A stretch of DNA of 42,128 bases from JAFARZ01 sp035651595 (lineage in GTDB: Bacteria > Actinomycetota > Actinomycetes > Streptosporangiales > Streptosporangiaceae). This document shows positions 32,282-42,005 of this stretch, in pieces (the first letter of the stretch is position 1; every line of letters starts with the position of its first letter). Both the position numbers and the translations under genes were made by a program. The stretch covers positions 1 through 42,128 of the forward strand of contig DASRFJ010000078.1 in NCBI GenBank assembly GCA_035651595.1. Reading direction: 5' to 3'. Below the pieces are notes generated by a model. That model was not told where the DNA came from and did no database searches. It saw only the letters and a list, made by a program, of their open reading frames with translations.

Positions 32282-35200
32282 GTGAAGGAAATGCGCTTCA
32301 TCCTGCCCATCCGTCACACGAAACGAGGCCCGCTGCGCGGCGCGACCGTGGTGGCATCTGTCACCGCGCTAACCGCGCTAACCATGACCGCGCCGGCCGT
32401 GGCGGCGACGTCCGCGACCGCCGCCACCGCGGCCACGTCCGCCAGCGCGACCGCCACCGCGGCCACTTCCGCAAGCGCGGCCACGTCCGCCAGCGCGGCC
32501 ACGTCCGCCAGCGCGGCCACGTCCGCCGCGGCCGGAGCACCGGCCACTACGCCTACGTTCCAGCCGCCGCCTAACTTGCCGGTCAACGCTTGCCACGACA
32601 CCAGCCTCCCGGCGGACTACGGCACGAACTTCCCGGTGCCGAGTGACCCGAACGGCTTCGGGTTCGCCAACCAGTCGGTCATCGGCTGGGAGGGCAACTG
32701 GTACGCGCCGTTCGCCTACCTGTCCGGCTCCTACTTCGCCCGGGGCGTCCCTGACCACTACGTTCAGCGCGGCACCACGTACTGCGGCGCCATGTACAGC
32801 TTCGGGATCTACACGTACGGCCTCGCGCAGGGCGCCAAACCCGCGGCCGGTTCGGTCACCTGGACCATGGCCGACGGCTACCTGCCGGCCATGACCACGT
32901 CGTTCACCCGCGACAACCTGGCTGTCAACATCACCGACTTCGCGGACAAGATCAGCTACCAAGGCAGCCCGGTCGAGCTTGTCTACACCAGGGTCACCGC
33001 CCGCAACCAAGGCACGAGCACGGTGACCGCGGACCCGGGCGCGACCGGCCAAGGTCTCCTCACGCTCGCCAGCCAGCCGGACACCCTGGCGCCAGGCGCC
33101 CAGGAACAAGACGACTATGTCGCCGCGGTTGACGTGTTCGGCAGCGGCAAGCCGTTGCCAACGCTGACCGCCGGCACAGTCCCGGATTACAACACCGCCT
33201 ACCGCCAGATGGCGAACTTCTGGAACGCGCGACTCGACGTCATCCCACGGCTCACGCTCCCCAACACCGCGTTGCCGAACACGAACAACCTCGCCGACCC
33301 GGGCACCGCGATGGACAACGCCTACAAGGCGGCGTTCGTCTACACCCGCATCGTCCAGTCCGGGACGGCCCCGTTCTCCGGCGCGAACAACTACGACTGG
33401 CTGCTGAACCACGACCTGCCCGGCATTCTCGGCAACCGGTTCGAGCTCGGCGACTTCACCGACGCGCAGAACCTGCTGCTCGACGGCCGGATCTCCGAGG
33501 CGTCGAACTTCGACGAGAAGGGCGCCAACTGGTACTGGGACGGCCCGTGGCGCACCCCCGTGGCCTGGGCCGATTACCTCCAGGCGACCGACGACACTCA
33601 GTTCGTCAACACGTACTTCCACGATGACGCGAACGGCCCGAGCCAGTGGGGCCCGAGCCTGTACACGCTCATGCACACCGACTACCTGGCGCAGCTCGAC
33701 GCCACCACCGGGTACCTCCAGGCAAGTTTCGACAACGACTCCGGCGGCGTCTGGCTGTTCGACGACGAGACCGCCCTGGCCGGCCTGTCCGCCTACAAGT
33801 ACATCGCCACCAAGATCGGCAACCAAGCAGAGGCCCAATGGGCACAAACCGCCTACACGAGCCTGCTCAACGCCGTCAACAAAGCGCTTGCCGCAAATGA
33901 GAGCGCTAACAACTTCAACTTCCTGCCGTGTGAGGTGAACGCGCCGATCACCACCGACCGCTGCGACGCGCCGAACGACGCGAACTGGGCGTCCCAGGCA
34001 CTGTGGGGCGAGAACCAGTGGGACATCCTGCTCCAGGGCGGCGACCTGAACGGCGTGCTCGGCGACCCCACCCAGACCGACAACCTGTACCAGCTCGGCT
34101 TCGCGCGGCTCGATGGCACCGGCGTGCCGTTCCCGAGCTTCGGGGCCTACAACGGGTACAGCGTGGCGCTCAATACGGGCTACAGCGCGGCCGCGCTGTA
34201 CGGCAACGCCTATCGTGACCTGCCGATCACCAGCTACGCCTGGCAGATCGCCACCACCACCGGCGGGCCGAACGCCTGGTGGGAGGCCAACGGCTCAGCC
34301 CCCGACCCGAACAATCCGTGGCAGGGCAGCCACGCCGCACCGGAGTTCGGCGCGGTGCCGTACGCCTGGCCGATGGCGGGCCAGACCGAAACCCTGCTCC
34401 AATCGCTCGCCGCGCTCGGCCGCACTAGCGACGGCCAGCCCGTGCTGTACATCGGCCGCGGCGTCCCCGACCAGTGGCTGGGCCGCAATCAGACGATCGC
34501 GGTGGACAACCTGACCGCTTCCTACGACGTCAACACCGGCCACCGGGCCACCTACGGCGTCCGCATGGACACCCTGTTCGACGGGACGGTGCACGTCACC
34601 CTGTCCGGGCAGGTTCCGACCCAGAACGTCCAGGTACAGCTGCCCGCGTTCGCCAGCCAGGGCGTACGGAACGTCATCGGCGGCCGGTACGACCCGGCCA
34701 CCCACACGGTGACGATGAACGGCCGGTCGGTCAACATCCAGCTCGGTAACTCGGCCAAGCCCACGCTGACGATCAGCGTCGCCTCGACCGTCGCCGGCCA
34801 GCACAGCCAGCCCTCGCTGACGGCTGGCATGCAGACCACCGCCACGACCACCATTACTAACTCTGGTCACACTACTATCGGAAATATTCAGCTATCCCTT
34901 CCCGCGCCGACCGGGTGGACCGTCGCGGCCACCACGCCGACGGCCATCGCCAGCCTGGCACCGGGCCAGGCGCAGACCGTGACGTGGAATGTCACGCCGC
35001 CGGCCGACGGGAACGGCGGCCAGGGACTCGTCATCCAAGCCAGCTACACCGCACCAGACAACGCTTCAGGAACCGTCTCCGCCGAACAGTGGGTGCACGT
35101 CCAGAAACCGCTGCCGCTACCCCCGGGAGCAACCGACCTCGCGCTGACCGCCACCGCGTCGGCGTCTTACACCTCACCGTGGACCACGGTGAGCGCCATC

Positions 35201-35572
35201 AACAACGGCATCTACCCGGTCCAGTCCAGCGACGACAACAACCTCACCCCGTACTGGGGTTGCTGGCCGCAGACCGGCACCCAGTGGGTCGAGCTGGACT
35301 GGACCAGCCCGGTCACCACGAACGGCAGCGACGTCTACTTCGCCGATGACGGCGGTGGGCTGCGGTTGCCGACCTCCTGGTCCATCCAGTACTGGAACGG
35401 CTCGGCCTTCGTCGACGTGCCGGCCCCCAGTGCTTACCAAGCAGCGGACAACACGTTCAACCACGTTTCGTTCGGCTCGGTCACCACGACCAAGCTTCGC
35501 ATCGAGATGCTGAGCGGCCCGGCCTCATATGGCGTCATCCAGTGGGTCGTTCCCAGCATCCCGAGCAACTGA
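32282..35572 (+). CDS. Secreted multidomain glycosidase, unassigned family, with NEW3-like and C-terminal beta-sandwich domains
   Basis: A 1096-aa exported protein. A signal peptide (about 1-41) precedes an Ala/Ser/Thr linker of SASAAT repeats (42-87). Residues about 100-790 look like an (alpha/alpha)6-barrel glycosidase: repeated Trp/Tyr/Asp-rich helices such as FDEKGANWYWDGPWRTPVAW and WASQALWGENQWDILLQGGD. Residues about 826-940 resemble a NEW3-type beta-sandwich and 945-1096 an F5/8C-like domain. GAGG precedes GTG 32282. I do not recognise the catalytic family. Operon and island context suggest release of arabino-oligosaccharides from plant glycoproteins or arabinan; this is inference. 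Confidence 0.8.
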   Translation: MKEMRFILPIRHTKRGPLRGATVVASVTALTALTMTAPAVAATSATAATAATSASATATAATSASAATSASAATSASAATSAAAGAPATTPTFQPPPNLPVNACHDTSLPADYGTNFPVPSDPNGFGFANQSVIGWEGNWYAPFAYLSGSYFARGVPDHYVQRGTTYCGAMYSFGIYTYGLAQGAKPAAGSVTWTMADGYLPAMTTSFTRDNLAVNITDFADKISYQGSPVELVYTRVTARNQGTSTVTADPGATGQGLLTLASQPDTLAPGAQEQDDYVAAVDVFGSGKPLPTLTAGTVPDYNTAYRQMANFWNARLDVIPRLTLPNTALPNTNNLADPGTAMDNAYKAAFVYTRIVQSGTAPFSGANNYDWLLNHDLPGILGNRFELGDFTDAQNLLLDGRISEASNFDEKGANWYWDGPWRTPVAWADYLQATDDTQFVNTYFHDDANGPSQWGPSLYTLMHTDYLAQLDATTGYLQASFDNDSGGVWLFDDETALAGLSAYKYIATKIGNQAEAQWAQTAYTSLLNAVNKALAANESANNFNFLPCEVNAPITTDRCDAPNDANWASQALWGENQWDILLQGGDLNGVLGDPTQTDNLYQLGFARLDGTGVPFPSFGAYNGYSVALNTGYSAAALYGNAYRDLPITSYAWQIATTTGGPNAWWEANGSAPDPNNPWQGSHAAPEFGAVPYAWPMAGQTETLLQSLAALGRTSDGQPVLYIGRGVPDQWLGRNQTIAVDNLTASYDVNTGHRATYGVRMDTLFDGTVHVTLSGQVPTQNVQVQLPAFASQGVRNVIGGRYDPATHTVTMNGRSVNIQLGNSAKPTLTISVASTVAGQHSQPSLTAGMQTTATTTITNSGHTTIGNIQLSLPAPTGWTVAATTPTAIASLAPGQAQTVTWNVTPPADGNGGQGLVIQASYTAPDNASGTVSAEQWVHVQKPLPLPPGATDLALTATASASYTSPWTTVSAINNGIYPVQSSDDNNLTPYWGCWPQTGTQWVELDWTSPVTTNGSDVYFADDGGGLRLPTSWSIQYWNGSAFVDVPAPSAYQAADNTFNHVSFGSVTTTKLRIEMLSGPASYGVIQWVVPSIPSN
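32402..32536 (+). repeat. 18-bp tandem repeat encoding an Ala/Ser/Thr linker
   Basis: Units of GCCACGTCCGCCAGCGCG repeat in frame in the glycosidase gene, giving the SASAAT linker. Copy-number change would alter linker length only. Confidence 0.85.
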
Positions 35573-35593
35573 AAATCGAGAGAAGGCCGGTCA

Positions 35594-36922
35594 ATGAAGC
35601 TCTTGAATAGACGGGTGCTTACCGGGGCGGCGGCCATCGCGCTGCTCAGCAGCGCCGCCGCGGGGTGCTCCTCCTCTGGAGGGTCGTCCAATGCGCCGTC
35701 GGCGCAGTCGAGCACGTTCGGCACCAACGCCACCGGGACGGTCACGTTCTGGGCGCGCACCGTGTCCAAGACACTGGCCCAGAAGCTGGTCAGCGAGTTC
35801 AACGCATCCCACAAGAACCTGCAGGTCAAGCTCACGCTGACGTCCATCAACGACGACGTCACGTCGCTGGCGACCTCGATCAGGGCCGGCGACCCGCCGG
35901 ACGTGGACGGGCTGAACGACATCGACGTGCCCACGTTCTCCCGCAACGGGTCGTTCATGGACCTGACCGCGGAGATCAACAAGCTGCCGTACAAGGCCGC
36001 GCTCTCCCCTGGGCACATGGGCCTGGCCGCGTACCAGGGCAAGCAGTACGGCGTGCCGTACTGGGGCGACCTGTCCGTGCTCTGGTACAACAAGTCGCTG
36101 TTCAAGCAGGCCGGCCTGGACCCGGACAGCCCGCCGACCACGTACGCGCAGATCCTGTCCGACGCGCAGGCCATCAATAAGCTCGGCCACGGCATCAACG
36201 GGTTCACGTTCGCCGGTGACTGCCAGGGCTGCCTTGGCTTCACCGTCCAGCCGGGCATCTGGGCCGACGGCAGCCACCTGATGAACGGCGCCATCGGCAG
36301 CGAGACCGCGAACATCACCGGCAACACCGCGCTGGTCAACGCGCTGACGCTGTACCGGAACATCTGGGCACAGCACCTGGCCCCGGACAACGACAGGACC
36401 GACAACGGCCCGACCTGGGGCGAGGACTTCGCGGCCGGCAAGATCGGCATCATGCCGGGCGGCTACGGGCAGGGTTTCGGCCTGATCAAGCCGAGCCAGC
36501 TGGGCACCGTGTACATGGACGCGCCGCTGCCCGGCGCGAACGGCGGCTACAGCACGTTCGACGGCGGCGACGACTTCGTCATCCCGACCGCGGCCAAGAA
36601 CCCGTCGGGCGCCTGGGAGTTCATCCAGTGGGTGCTCCAGACCCAGCAGCAGGAGCAGTTCCCGGACCTGGGCGCGACGCCGATCCGCACCGACGTGCTG
36701 ACCCCGGCGTTCTCGGCCGCACACCCGTATGACGCCGTGGCCCTGAAGGCGCTCGCCAAGGGGTACGCGCCGCCGACGCTGGTCTATGACCAGATGTTCA
36801 ACCAGGCCAGCGGCCCGTGGTTCCAGATGTTCACGACGGCGGTGTACGACGGCAACATGAACGCCGCGCTGCAACAAGGACAATCCGGGCTGACACGTCT
36901 CCTCCAGCAGGCCTCTCCTTGA
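35594..36922 (+). CDS. ABC sugar-binding lipoprotein, CUT1 family (module 2)
   Basis: A 442-aa family 1 solute-binding protein. The signal ends in AAGC with lipidated Cys25, then a Ser/Gly-rich tether. The mature part begins VTFWARTVS and contains YWGDLSVLWYNKSLFKQAG, the usual sugar-binding-protein core. AGAAGG precedes ATG 35594. It lies 21 bases after the secreted glycosidase and one base before the first permease gene, so the four genes are one operon. Likely ligand is the product of the secreted enzyme. Confidence 0.94.
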   Translation: MKLLNRRVLTGAAAIALLSSAAAGCSSSGGSSNAPSAQSSTFGTNATGTVTFWARTVSKTLAQKLVSEFNASHKNLQVKLTLTSINDDVTSLATSIRAGDPPDVDGLNDIDVPTFSRNGSFMDLTAEINKLPYKAALSPGHMGLAAYQGKQYGVPYWGDLSVLWYNKSLFKQAGLDPDSPPTTYAQILSDAQAINKLGHGINGFTFAGDCQGCLGFTVQPGIWADGSHLMNGAIGSETANITGNTALVNALTLYRNIWAQHLAPDNDRTDNGPTWGEDFAAGKIGIMPGGYGQGFGLIKPSQLGTVYMDAPLPGANGGYSTFDGGDDFVIPTAAKNPSGAWEFIQWVLQTQQQEQFPDLGATPIRTDVLTPAFSAAHPYDAVALKALAKGYAPPTLVYDQMFNQASGPWFQMFTTAVYDGNMNAALQQGQSGLTRLLQQASP

Positions 36923-36923
36923 T

Positions 36924-37886
36924 ATGAGCCATAACGTCCTGTTGTCCCGTCCCCGGGCCGTGGCCGGCCCGGGGGCGGGCGCACCCCGCTCACGTTGGCG
37001 CTCCCTGGGAGCTAGGCGGGCACGGACCGGGATGATCCTGGTCTCGCCCGCCTTCGCCTTGGTCGGCATCTTCGTGCTGTTCCCGCTCGGCTTCGCGGTC
37101 TACATCTCGCTCACCAACTGGCCGCTGATCGGCTCCGAGCACTTCATCGGCGGCCGCAACTACAGCGAGCTGATCCACGACCCGGTGTTCATCCACTCGG
37201 TGCTGTTCACGCTGCTGTACACGGCGATCGTGACCGGCCCGATATTCCTGGTGGGCTACGCGATGGCGGTGCTAGTCCGCAGCAACCGGCGCGGGTCGGT
37301 GTTCTTCCGCACGGCGTTCTTCCTGCCGTTCATCGTCGGCCTGGCCACCGAGTCGTACATGCTGCTGCTCGAGCTTCAGCCGGACTCCGGCGCCGCGGAC
37401 TTCCTGCTGGGCAAGCTCGGCCTGGCCCACGCCAATACGGCCTGGACCGTCCACTACGGGCTGGCGCTGACCGCCATCTGCGTGTTCGTGATCTGGTTCG
37501 CGTCCGGCCTGACGATGATGCTGCTGATGGCCGGCATGCAGGGGATCCCTCAGGAGCTTTACGAGGCCGCGAACGTCGACGGCGCCACGTGGTGGCAGAA
37601 GGAACGGCGTATCACCCTCCCGCTGCTGCGCCGCAACATCGCGCTGTCGCTGATCATCTCCGTGATCGGCTCGTTCCTGGCGTTCAACCAGTTCTACATC
37701 CTCACCGAGGGCGGGCCCGGCACGTCCACCCAGCCCGTGGTGATGTGGATCTACGAGGAGGCCTTCGTGCAGTACCACCTGGGGTACGCGACGGCCGGCG
37801 CGATCGCGCTGGTGATCGTCGTCGGCATCATCAGCGCCTCCCAGTTCTTCCTGCTCCGCGACGAGAAGCCGAGGCGCGGCAAATGA
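36924..37886 (+). CDS. ABC sugar permease, MalF-like (module 2)
   Basis: A 320-aa membrane protein with a basic 35-residue N-terminal tail, six membrane helices and the coupling loop IPQELYEAANVDGATWWQKE. It starts one base after the binding-protein stop and overlaps the next gene by four bases (ATGA). Pairs with the following permease. Confidence 0.94.
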   Translation: MSHNVLLSRPRAVAGPGAGAPRSRWRSLGARRARTGMILVSPAFALVGIFVLFPLGFAVYISLTNWPLIGSEHFIGGRNYSELIHDPVFIHSVLFTLLYTAIVTGPIFLVGYAMAVLVRSNRRGSVFFRTAFFLPFIVGLATESYMLLLELQPDSGAADFLLGKLGLAHANTAWTVHYGLALTAICVFVIWFASGLTMMLLMAGMQGIPQELYEAANVDGATWWQKERRITLPLLRRNIALSLIISVIGSFLAFNQFYILTEGGPGTSTQPVVMWIYEEAFVQYHLGYATAGAIALVIVVGIISASQFFLLRDEKPRRGK

Positions 37887-38758
37887 GCGCTGTAGCGCTG
37901 TCCCCCGCTCGCACTCGCCGGTCTCGCCGGGACCGGGCCGGGACGTACCTGTTCGTGCTGGCGGGCACGCTCGCCAGCATCCTGTTCCTGCTGCCGCTGG
38001 CGTGGGCGCTGCTCCGGTCGTTCATGCCGAACAACCTGGTGACCCAGGCCCCGTCTGACTCGGATTTCTCACATCTGACCACGAAGAACTACTCAGGACT
38101 GATTAGCGCGAACGACATTTTGCATTACGCGCTGAACAGCTTGCTCGTGGCAATCGGGACGGCGGTGCTGACCGCGATCGTGGCGACGATGGCGGGGTAC
38201 GGGTTCGCCCGCTTCAAGTTCCGCGGCTCCGGCATCGTGTTCACGCTGGTGCTGGTCACGCTCATGGTGCCGTTCCAGGCGCTGCTCACCCCGCTGTTCC
38301 TGGAGATGCACTCGCTCGGGCTGACCAACAGCCTGTTCGGGCTCGCGTTGTTCTATACGACGTTCAACCTGCCGTTCGGCGTGTTCGTGATGCGGAACAC
38401 GTTCCTCCAGATCCCCTGGGAGCTGTCCGAGGCCGCCGCGGTGGACGGCGCGTCGACGGTGCGGACGCTCGTGTCGGTGCTTCGGCCGCTGGTGGTGCCC
38501 GGCATCGCGACGACCGTACTGTACGCGTTCTTGTTCTCCTGGACCGAGTTCGTCGGCGCGCTCACGTTCATCACCTCGAACAACCTGTTCACGCTGCCGC
38601 TCGCGTTGCTGAACATGGAGTACGGGAGCGTCGGGCAGGTCAATTTCGGGTACCTGGAGGCCGGCGCGGTGATCGCGATGATTCCGTGCGTGCTGTTGTA
38701 TATCGGGTTGCAGCGGTTCTACATCCGCGGCCTGATGTCCGGGGTGGTCAAGGGGTAG
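37883..38758 (+). CDS. ABC sugar permease, MalG-like (module 2)
   Basis: A 291-aa membrane protein with six helices and the coupling loop IPWELSEAAAVDGASTVRTL. ATG 37883 overlaps the preceding stop. No ATPase gene follows: the next gene is convergent and its stop overlaps this one by 11 bases. The transporter therefore depends on an ATPase encoded elsewhere, perhaps the one in module 1. Confidence 0.94.
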   Translation: MSAVALSPARTRRSRRDRAGTYLFVLAGTLASILFLLPLAWALLRSFMPNNLVTQAPSDSDFSHLTTKNYSGLISANDILHYALNSLLVAIGTAVLTAIVATMAGYGFARFKFRGSGIVFTLVLVTLMVPFQALLTPLFLEMHSLGLTNSLFGLALFYTTFNLPFGVFVMRNTFLQIPWELSEAAAVDGASTVRTLVSVLRPLVVPGIATTVLYAFLFSWTEFVGALTFITSNNLFTLPLALLNMEYGSVGQVNFGYLEAGAVIAMIPCVLLYIGLQRFYIRGLMSGVVKG

Positions 38759-40802
38759 CCTCGCCGAGCGCGCGCAGGTCCTCGGCGAGGTTCCGGGCGG
38801 ACTGCTGCGTGTCGGGGTGGTCGTCGCCCAGCAGCCGTCGGCGCCGGGCCAGGGTGTCCTCATCCAGCTCCCGCGCCGCCCCGTACTCCCCCAGCCCGCG
38901 CAGGCTGTTGGCGAGGTTGTTCGCGGAGCCCAGCGTGTCGGGGTGGTCCTCGCCCAGCACCCGCCGACTCCGGGCCAGCGTGTCCTCATTCAGCTCCCGC
39001 GCATTGCCGTACTCACCCAGGTCGCGAAAGACAACCGCGAGAGTGTTCGCGGCACTGAGGGTGGCCGGGTCGTCCGGGCCGTCCCGGTCCAGGCCCTGCT
39101 GGTACAGGCGGCTGGCCAGTTCGTGACCGCTGCGCGCGTCGCCGCGGCGGATCAGATACCAGACCGCGTCGGAGGTCAGCGTGCCCAGCGCGGGCGTGCT
39201 GGCGTCTGGATCGACGGCGAGCAGGTGCGGCAGCAGCCGGGCCCAGTCCGGCCAGGTCGCCGGGAGCTCCTCGTCGCCCGGGTGGCTGGCGGCCAGCACG
39301 GCGGTGGCCAGGGACTTCGTGGTGGCGGCCACGTCCGGGGCGAGGTGGCCGCGGACGATGGCCTGGGTGAGCCGGTGCATCAGGAGACCCTGCCGGTCCA
39401 CGCGGGCCAGCGCGTGGCGCCGGATCCGGGCCGTCACCTGCCCCCACGTCACCGGGTCCGCCGCCCGCTCGGCGAGCGGCTCGGGCAGCACCGCGGCGGC
39501 GGGCGGGAACCAGTCCAGCGGGACCGGCTCGGGGGCGAGGAACGCGCACACCGTTACTACCTGGGCGGCGGCGGGGTCGTCGGCCGCCAGGTGGTCGTAC
39601 GCGAGCTGGGTGACCGCGGTCAGCGACCGAGGATAGGCGATCGGCAGGCCCAGGTCCATGACCTCTGCGGTCCGCGCGGCGAGCAGGTCGAGGTACGCGG
39701 CGGCCGACGTGCCGGTGCTGGTTATGTACCCCGCCGCCTGGGCCAGCGCGAGCGGCAGGTCGCCCACCGCGGCCGCCACCCGGACGGCGTCGACGGCCTG
39801 GAGGTCCGGGACCCGGTCGTGCAGCAACGCCACCGACTCGGTCCGGGCCAGCACGTCCACCTCGACCGGCACCGCCACCTCGGCCCAGTCCTGCGCCCGT
39901 GAGGTGATCAGCACGTGCCCGGCCCCGCCCGGCAGCAGGTCCACGATGTCGCCCGGTCCCGTCGCGTTGTCGAAGACCAGCAGCCACCGGTCCCGCTGCC
40001 GCAACTCGCGCAGCACCGCCGCGGCATCCGGTCGGTCAAGCTCCTCAGCCAGCGCCGCGAGCTGCGTGGCGAGCAGCGACGGTTCCTCGGCGTTGATCCA
40101 CCACACCAGGTCGTAGCCGCCGGCGAACCGGTGCGCGTACTCGATCGCCAGCTGGGTCTTGCCGACCCCGCCCATGCCGTGTAGTGCCCGCACCACCGCC
40201 CGGTCGCCCGACAGGAGCGCCTCCCGCGCCGCGACCAGCAGACCGTCCCGCCCGGTGAACCCGGGATTCCGGACCGGCACGTTCCACACCCGCGGCATCG
40301 CCCCCGGCCGCCGCGGGCCGGTCCCGCCCAGCCGGGACAGGCCACCGCGACGTTCGGGGAAGTCTGGCGGCTGCGTCGGGCGGCCCGGCCCAGTCACCGC
40401 CGCCAGCAGCGCGCGGCGCGCGGCGTCTTCACCGACGCCGAACACATCGCACGACATGAGCGGCCGCAGCAGCGGCGGGACCTTGTCCGCCGGGACGTGC
40501 TCGATCCGCACCGGCACCAGCCGCTCGGGCGGCACGCCCGGCAGGTGCACCAGGGACGCCGACCATTCCTCGGTGGTGTACCGCTCGCGCTCGAAGTACG
40601 CAGCGGAGAACAGCGCGAGCACCCGGTCGGCCTTCGCCAGCGCGTCGTTCATCGCGGTGACGAAGTTCCGGCCCGCCGCCCAGTCCCACACGTCAAGCTC
40701 GACGGCGTACCCGGCATCTATTAACTGCCAGGCGACCCACTCCGCCCAGGCGCGATCCGCGCCCGCGTGGCTGATGAAGAAATCGGTGCGATCCCCGCCC
40801 AT
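38748..40802 (-). CDS. TIR-NB-ARC-TPR protein (FxsT-like, NLR architecture)
   Basis: A 684-aa cytoplasmic protein. Residues 4-125 are a TIR domain (DFFISHAGADRAWAEWVAWQ) with Glu78-Glu79 in YTTEEWSASL at the position of the catalytic Glu of NAD-cleaving TIR domains. A spacer leads to NPGFTGRDGLL and an NB-ARC ATPase with Walker A GMGGVGKT (209-216) and Walker B WLLVFDNA (273-280). The C-terminus has only about three kinesin-light-chain-type 42-residue TPRs (EYGAARELDEDTLARRRRLL), so the array may be shortened. The layout matches the TPR proteins of FxSxx-COOH systems; no peptide or radical-SAM partner is in the window. ATG 40802 is chosen because the TIR domain begins right after it. Confidence 0.88.
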   Translation of the reverse strand: MGGDRTDFFISHAGADRAWAEWVAWQLIDAGYAVELDVWDWAAGRNFVTAMNDALAKADRVLALFSAAYFERERYTTEEWSASLVHLPGVPPERLVPVRIEHVPADKVPPLLRPLMSCDVFGVGEDAARRALLAAVTGPGRPTQPPDFPERRGGLSRLGGTGPRRPGAMPRVWNVPVRNPGFTGRDGLLVAAREALLSGDRAVVRALHGMGGVGKTQLAIEYAHRFAGGYDLVWWINAEEPSLLATQLAALAEELDRPDAAAVLRELRQRDRWLLVFDNATGPGDIVDLLPGGAGHVLITSRAQDWAEVAVPVEVDVLARTESVALLHDRVPDLQAVDAVRVAAAVGDLPLALAQAAGYITSTGTSAAAYLDLLAARTAEVMDLGLPIAYPRSLTAVTQLAYDHLAADDPAAAQVVTVCAFLAPEPVPLDWFPPAAAVLPEPLAERAADPVTWGQVTARIRRHALARVDRQGLLMHRLTQAIVRGHLAPDVAATTKSLATAVLAASHPGDEELPATWPDWARLLPHLLAVDPDASTPALGTLTSDAVWYLIRRGDARSGHELASRLYQQGLDRDGPDDPATLSAANTLAVVFRDLGEYGNARELNEDTLARSRRVLGEDHPDTLGSANNLANSLRGLGEYGAARELDEDTLARRRRLLGDDHPDTQQSARNLAEDLRALGEATP

Positions 40803-40916
40803 GCGCCAAGTATCCACCCGCACCGGGCCGAATGGCGCCAAACAGGCAGCACCGGGCCACCGCGTGGCGTGGAGGCCCGCGGTGGTCCGGTGCCGATCTG
40901 CTTGTCCCGCCGATTC

Positions 40917-42005
40917 TCACCCGGGCCGCGGCGGCGGTCCCCGGACTACGGTCCCGTCCGGGGAGGTGGCCGTGGTGGTGCCGTCGCCGTGCACCTTGAT
41001 GGCCCACCCCCACCGGTGGATGGCCACGTTGTGGTGGAAGACGCAGAACGTCTTGAGGTTAGTGAGACTGGTGGGTCCGTGGAGAGCGCGGGGGACCAGG
41101 TGGTGCGGCTGGGACGCGTGCGCGGGCTGGCCGCACCCGCCGGGCCACTGGCACTGGCCGGCGTCGCGGAGCGCGACGGCACGGCGGATCTGCCAGGGAA
41201 TGTCGTCGCGGTCGCCTACGTCCAAGGGCAGCGATCGGCCGCCGAGCCCCATGTGCCCCAGCAGGTTCCGCCGCAGGTGCGCGGCCAGGCCGGGCTCGCC
41301 GCCCAGGATCTTCGCGCACGTCCCCAGGATCTCCCGCATCATCGCCGCGATCCGGGCCTGGTGCGCGCCCCGGTCCGGGACGAACTCGTCGCCGGCGAGG
41401 GCGCGGTGGATCTTGACGCACTGGGCGATGAGGTCATCGAGGTGCTGGGTGTCCACGTGGCCGAGCACGACCGGGAACAGGGTGGCATCGCACGCCAGCC
41501 CCCGCGCGGCGTCCCCGCTGACCCATGCGGATCCGTCGCCGCCGTTGGTCTCGGCGCCGGCGGCGTGCTGCCCGGCGAACCAGGCGGCGGCCCGGTCGAT
41601 CCAGATCTGCTGCATCGCGGACCCGTCGTCCAGGTCGTACAGGTCCGCCAGCGACGTGGTCACGGTCATCTGCACCGGCGTCCCGCCCGGGGTGGGCGCG
41701 GACAGGTCCGTGCCGAGCAGCCGCAGGCACATCCCCAGCAAAGCGTCATGGTCCCGCTGCGGCGCCGTCCGGGTGTCGTCCTTGCCGCGCCTGGCGGCGA
41801 ACCGGCGCAGCAGCGACCCGACCGCCGCCGCGCACTCCGGGGACAGTTCCCCGGTCAGCGTCCCCGCCCCGTCCAGGGTCACCTCCAGCCGCAGCGACCG
41901 GTCCGCGAACCCGCGGTCCGGGTCGTCATCGCGCGGGTCCTCGGCCGGCGCCCGGTCCCGGATCTCGGCGGCCAGCCGCCACAGATCCCTAGTGTTCTGA
42001 GTCAA
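40917..42005 (-). pseudogene. DUF222-HNH endonuclease-family gene, 5' end lost to an IS630 insertion
   Basis: The remaining 362 codons carry the second half of a DUF222 domain (RSLRLEVTLDGAGTLTGELS, then PECAAAVGSLL) and a C-terminal HNH nuclease domain (CQWPGGCGQPAHASQPHHLV and CVFHHNVAIHRWGW). Related proteins have roughly 150 more residues before the RSLRLEV segment. Here only about 30 remain before the frame enters the end of an IS630-type transposase gene at about 41990. The TTG at 42005 lies inside the IS and would start the only possible truncated product. The family is highly paralogous in actinomycetes; biological role unclear. Confidence 0.8.

Noticed and set aside
33896..33912. LacI-type operator at AGAGCGCTAACA in the secreted glycosidase gene
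   Set aside because: Only one half of the palindrome matches TGTTAGCGCTAACA and it lies deep in the coding region, so chance is likely.
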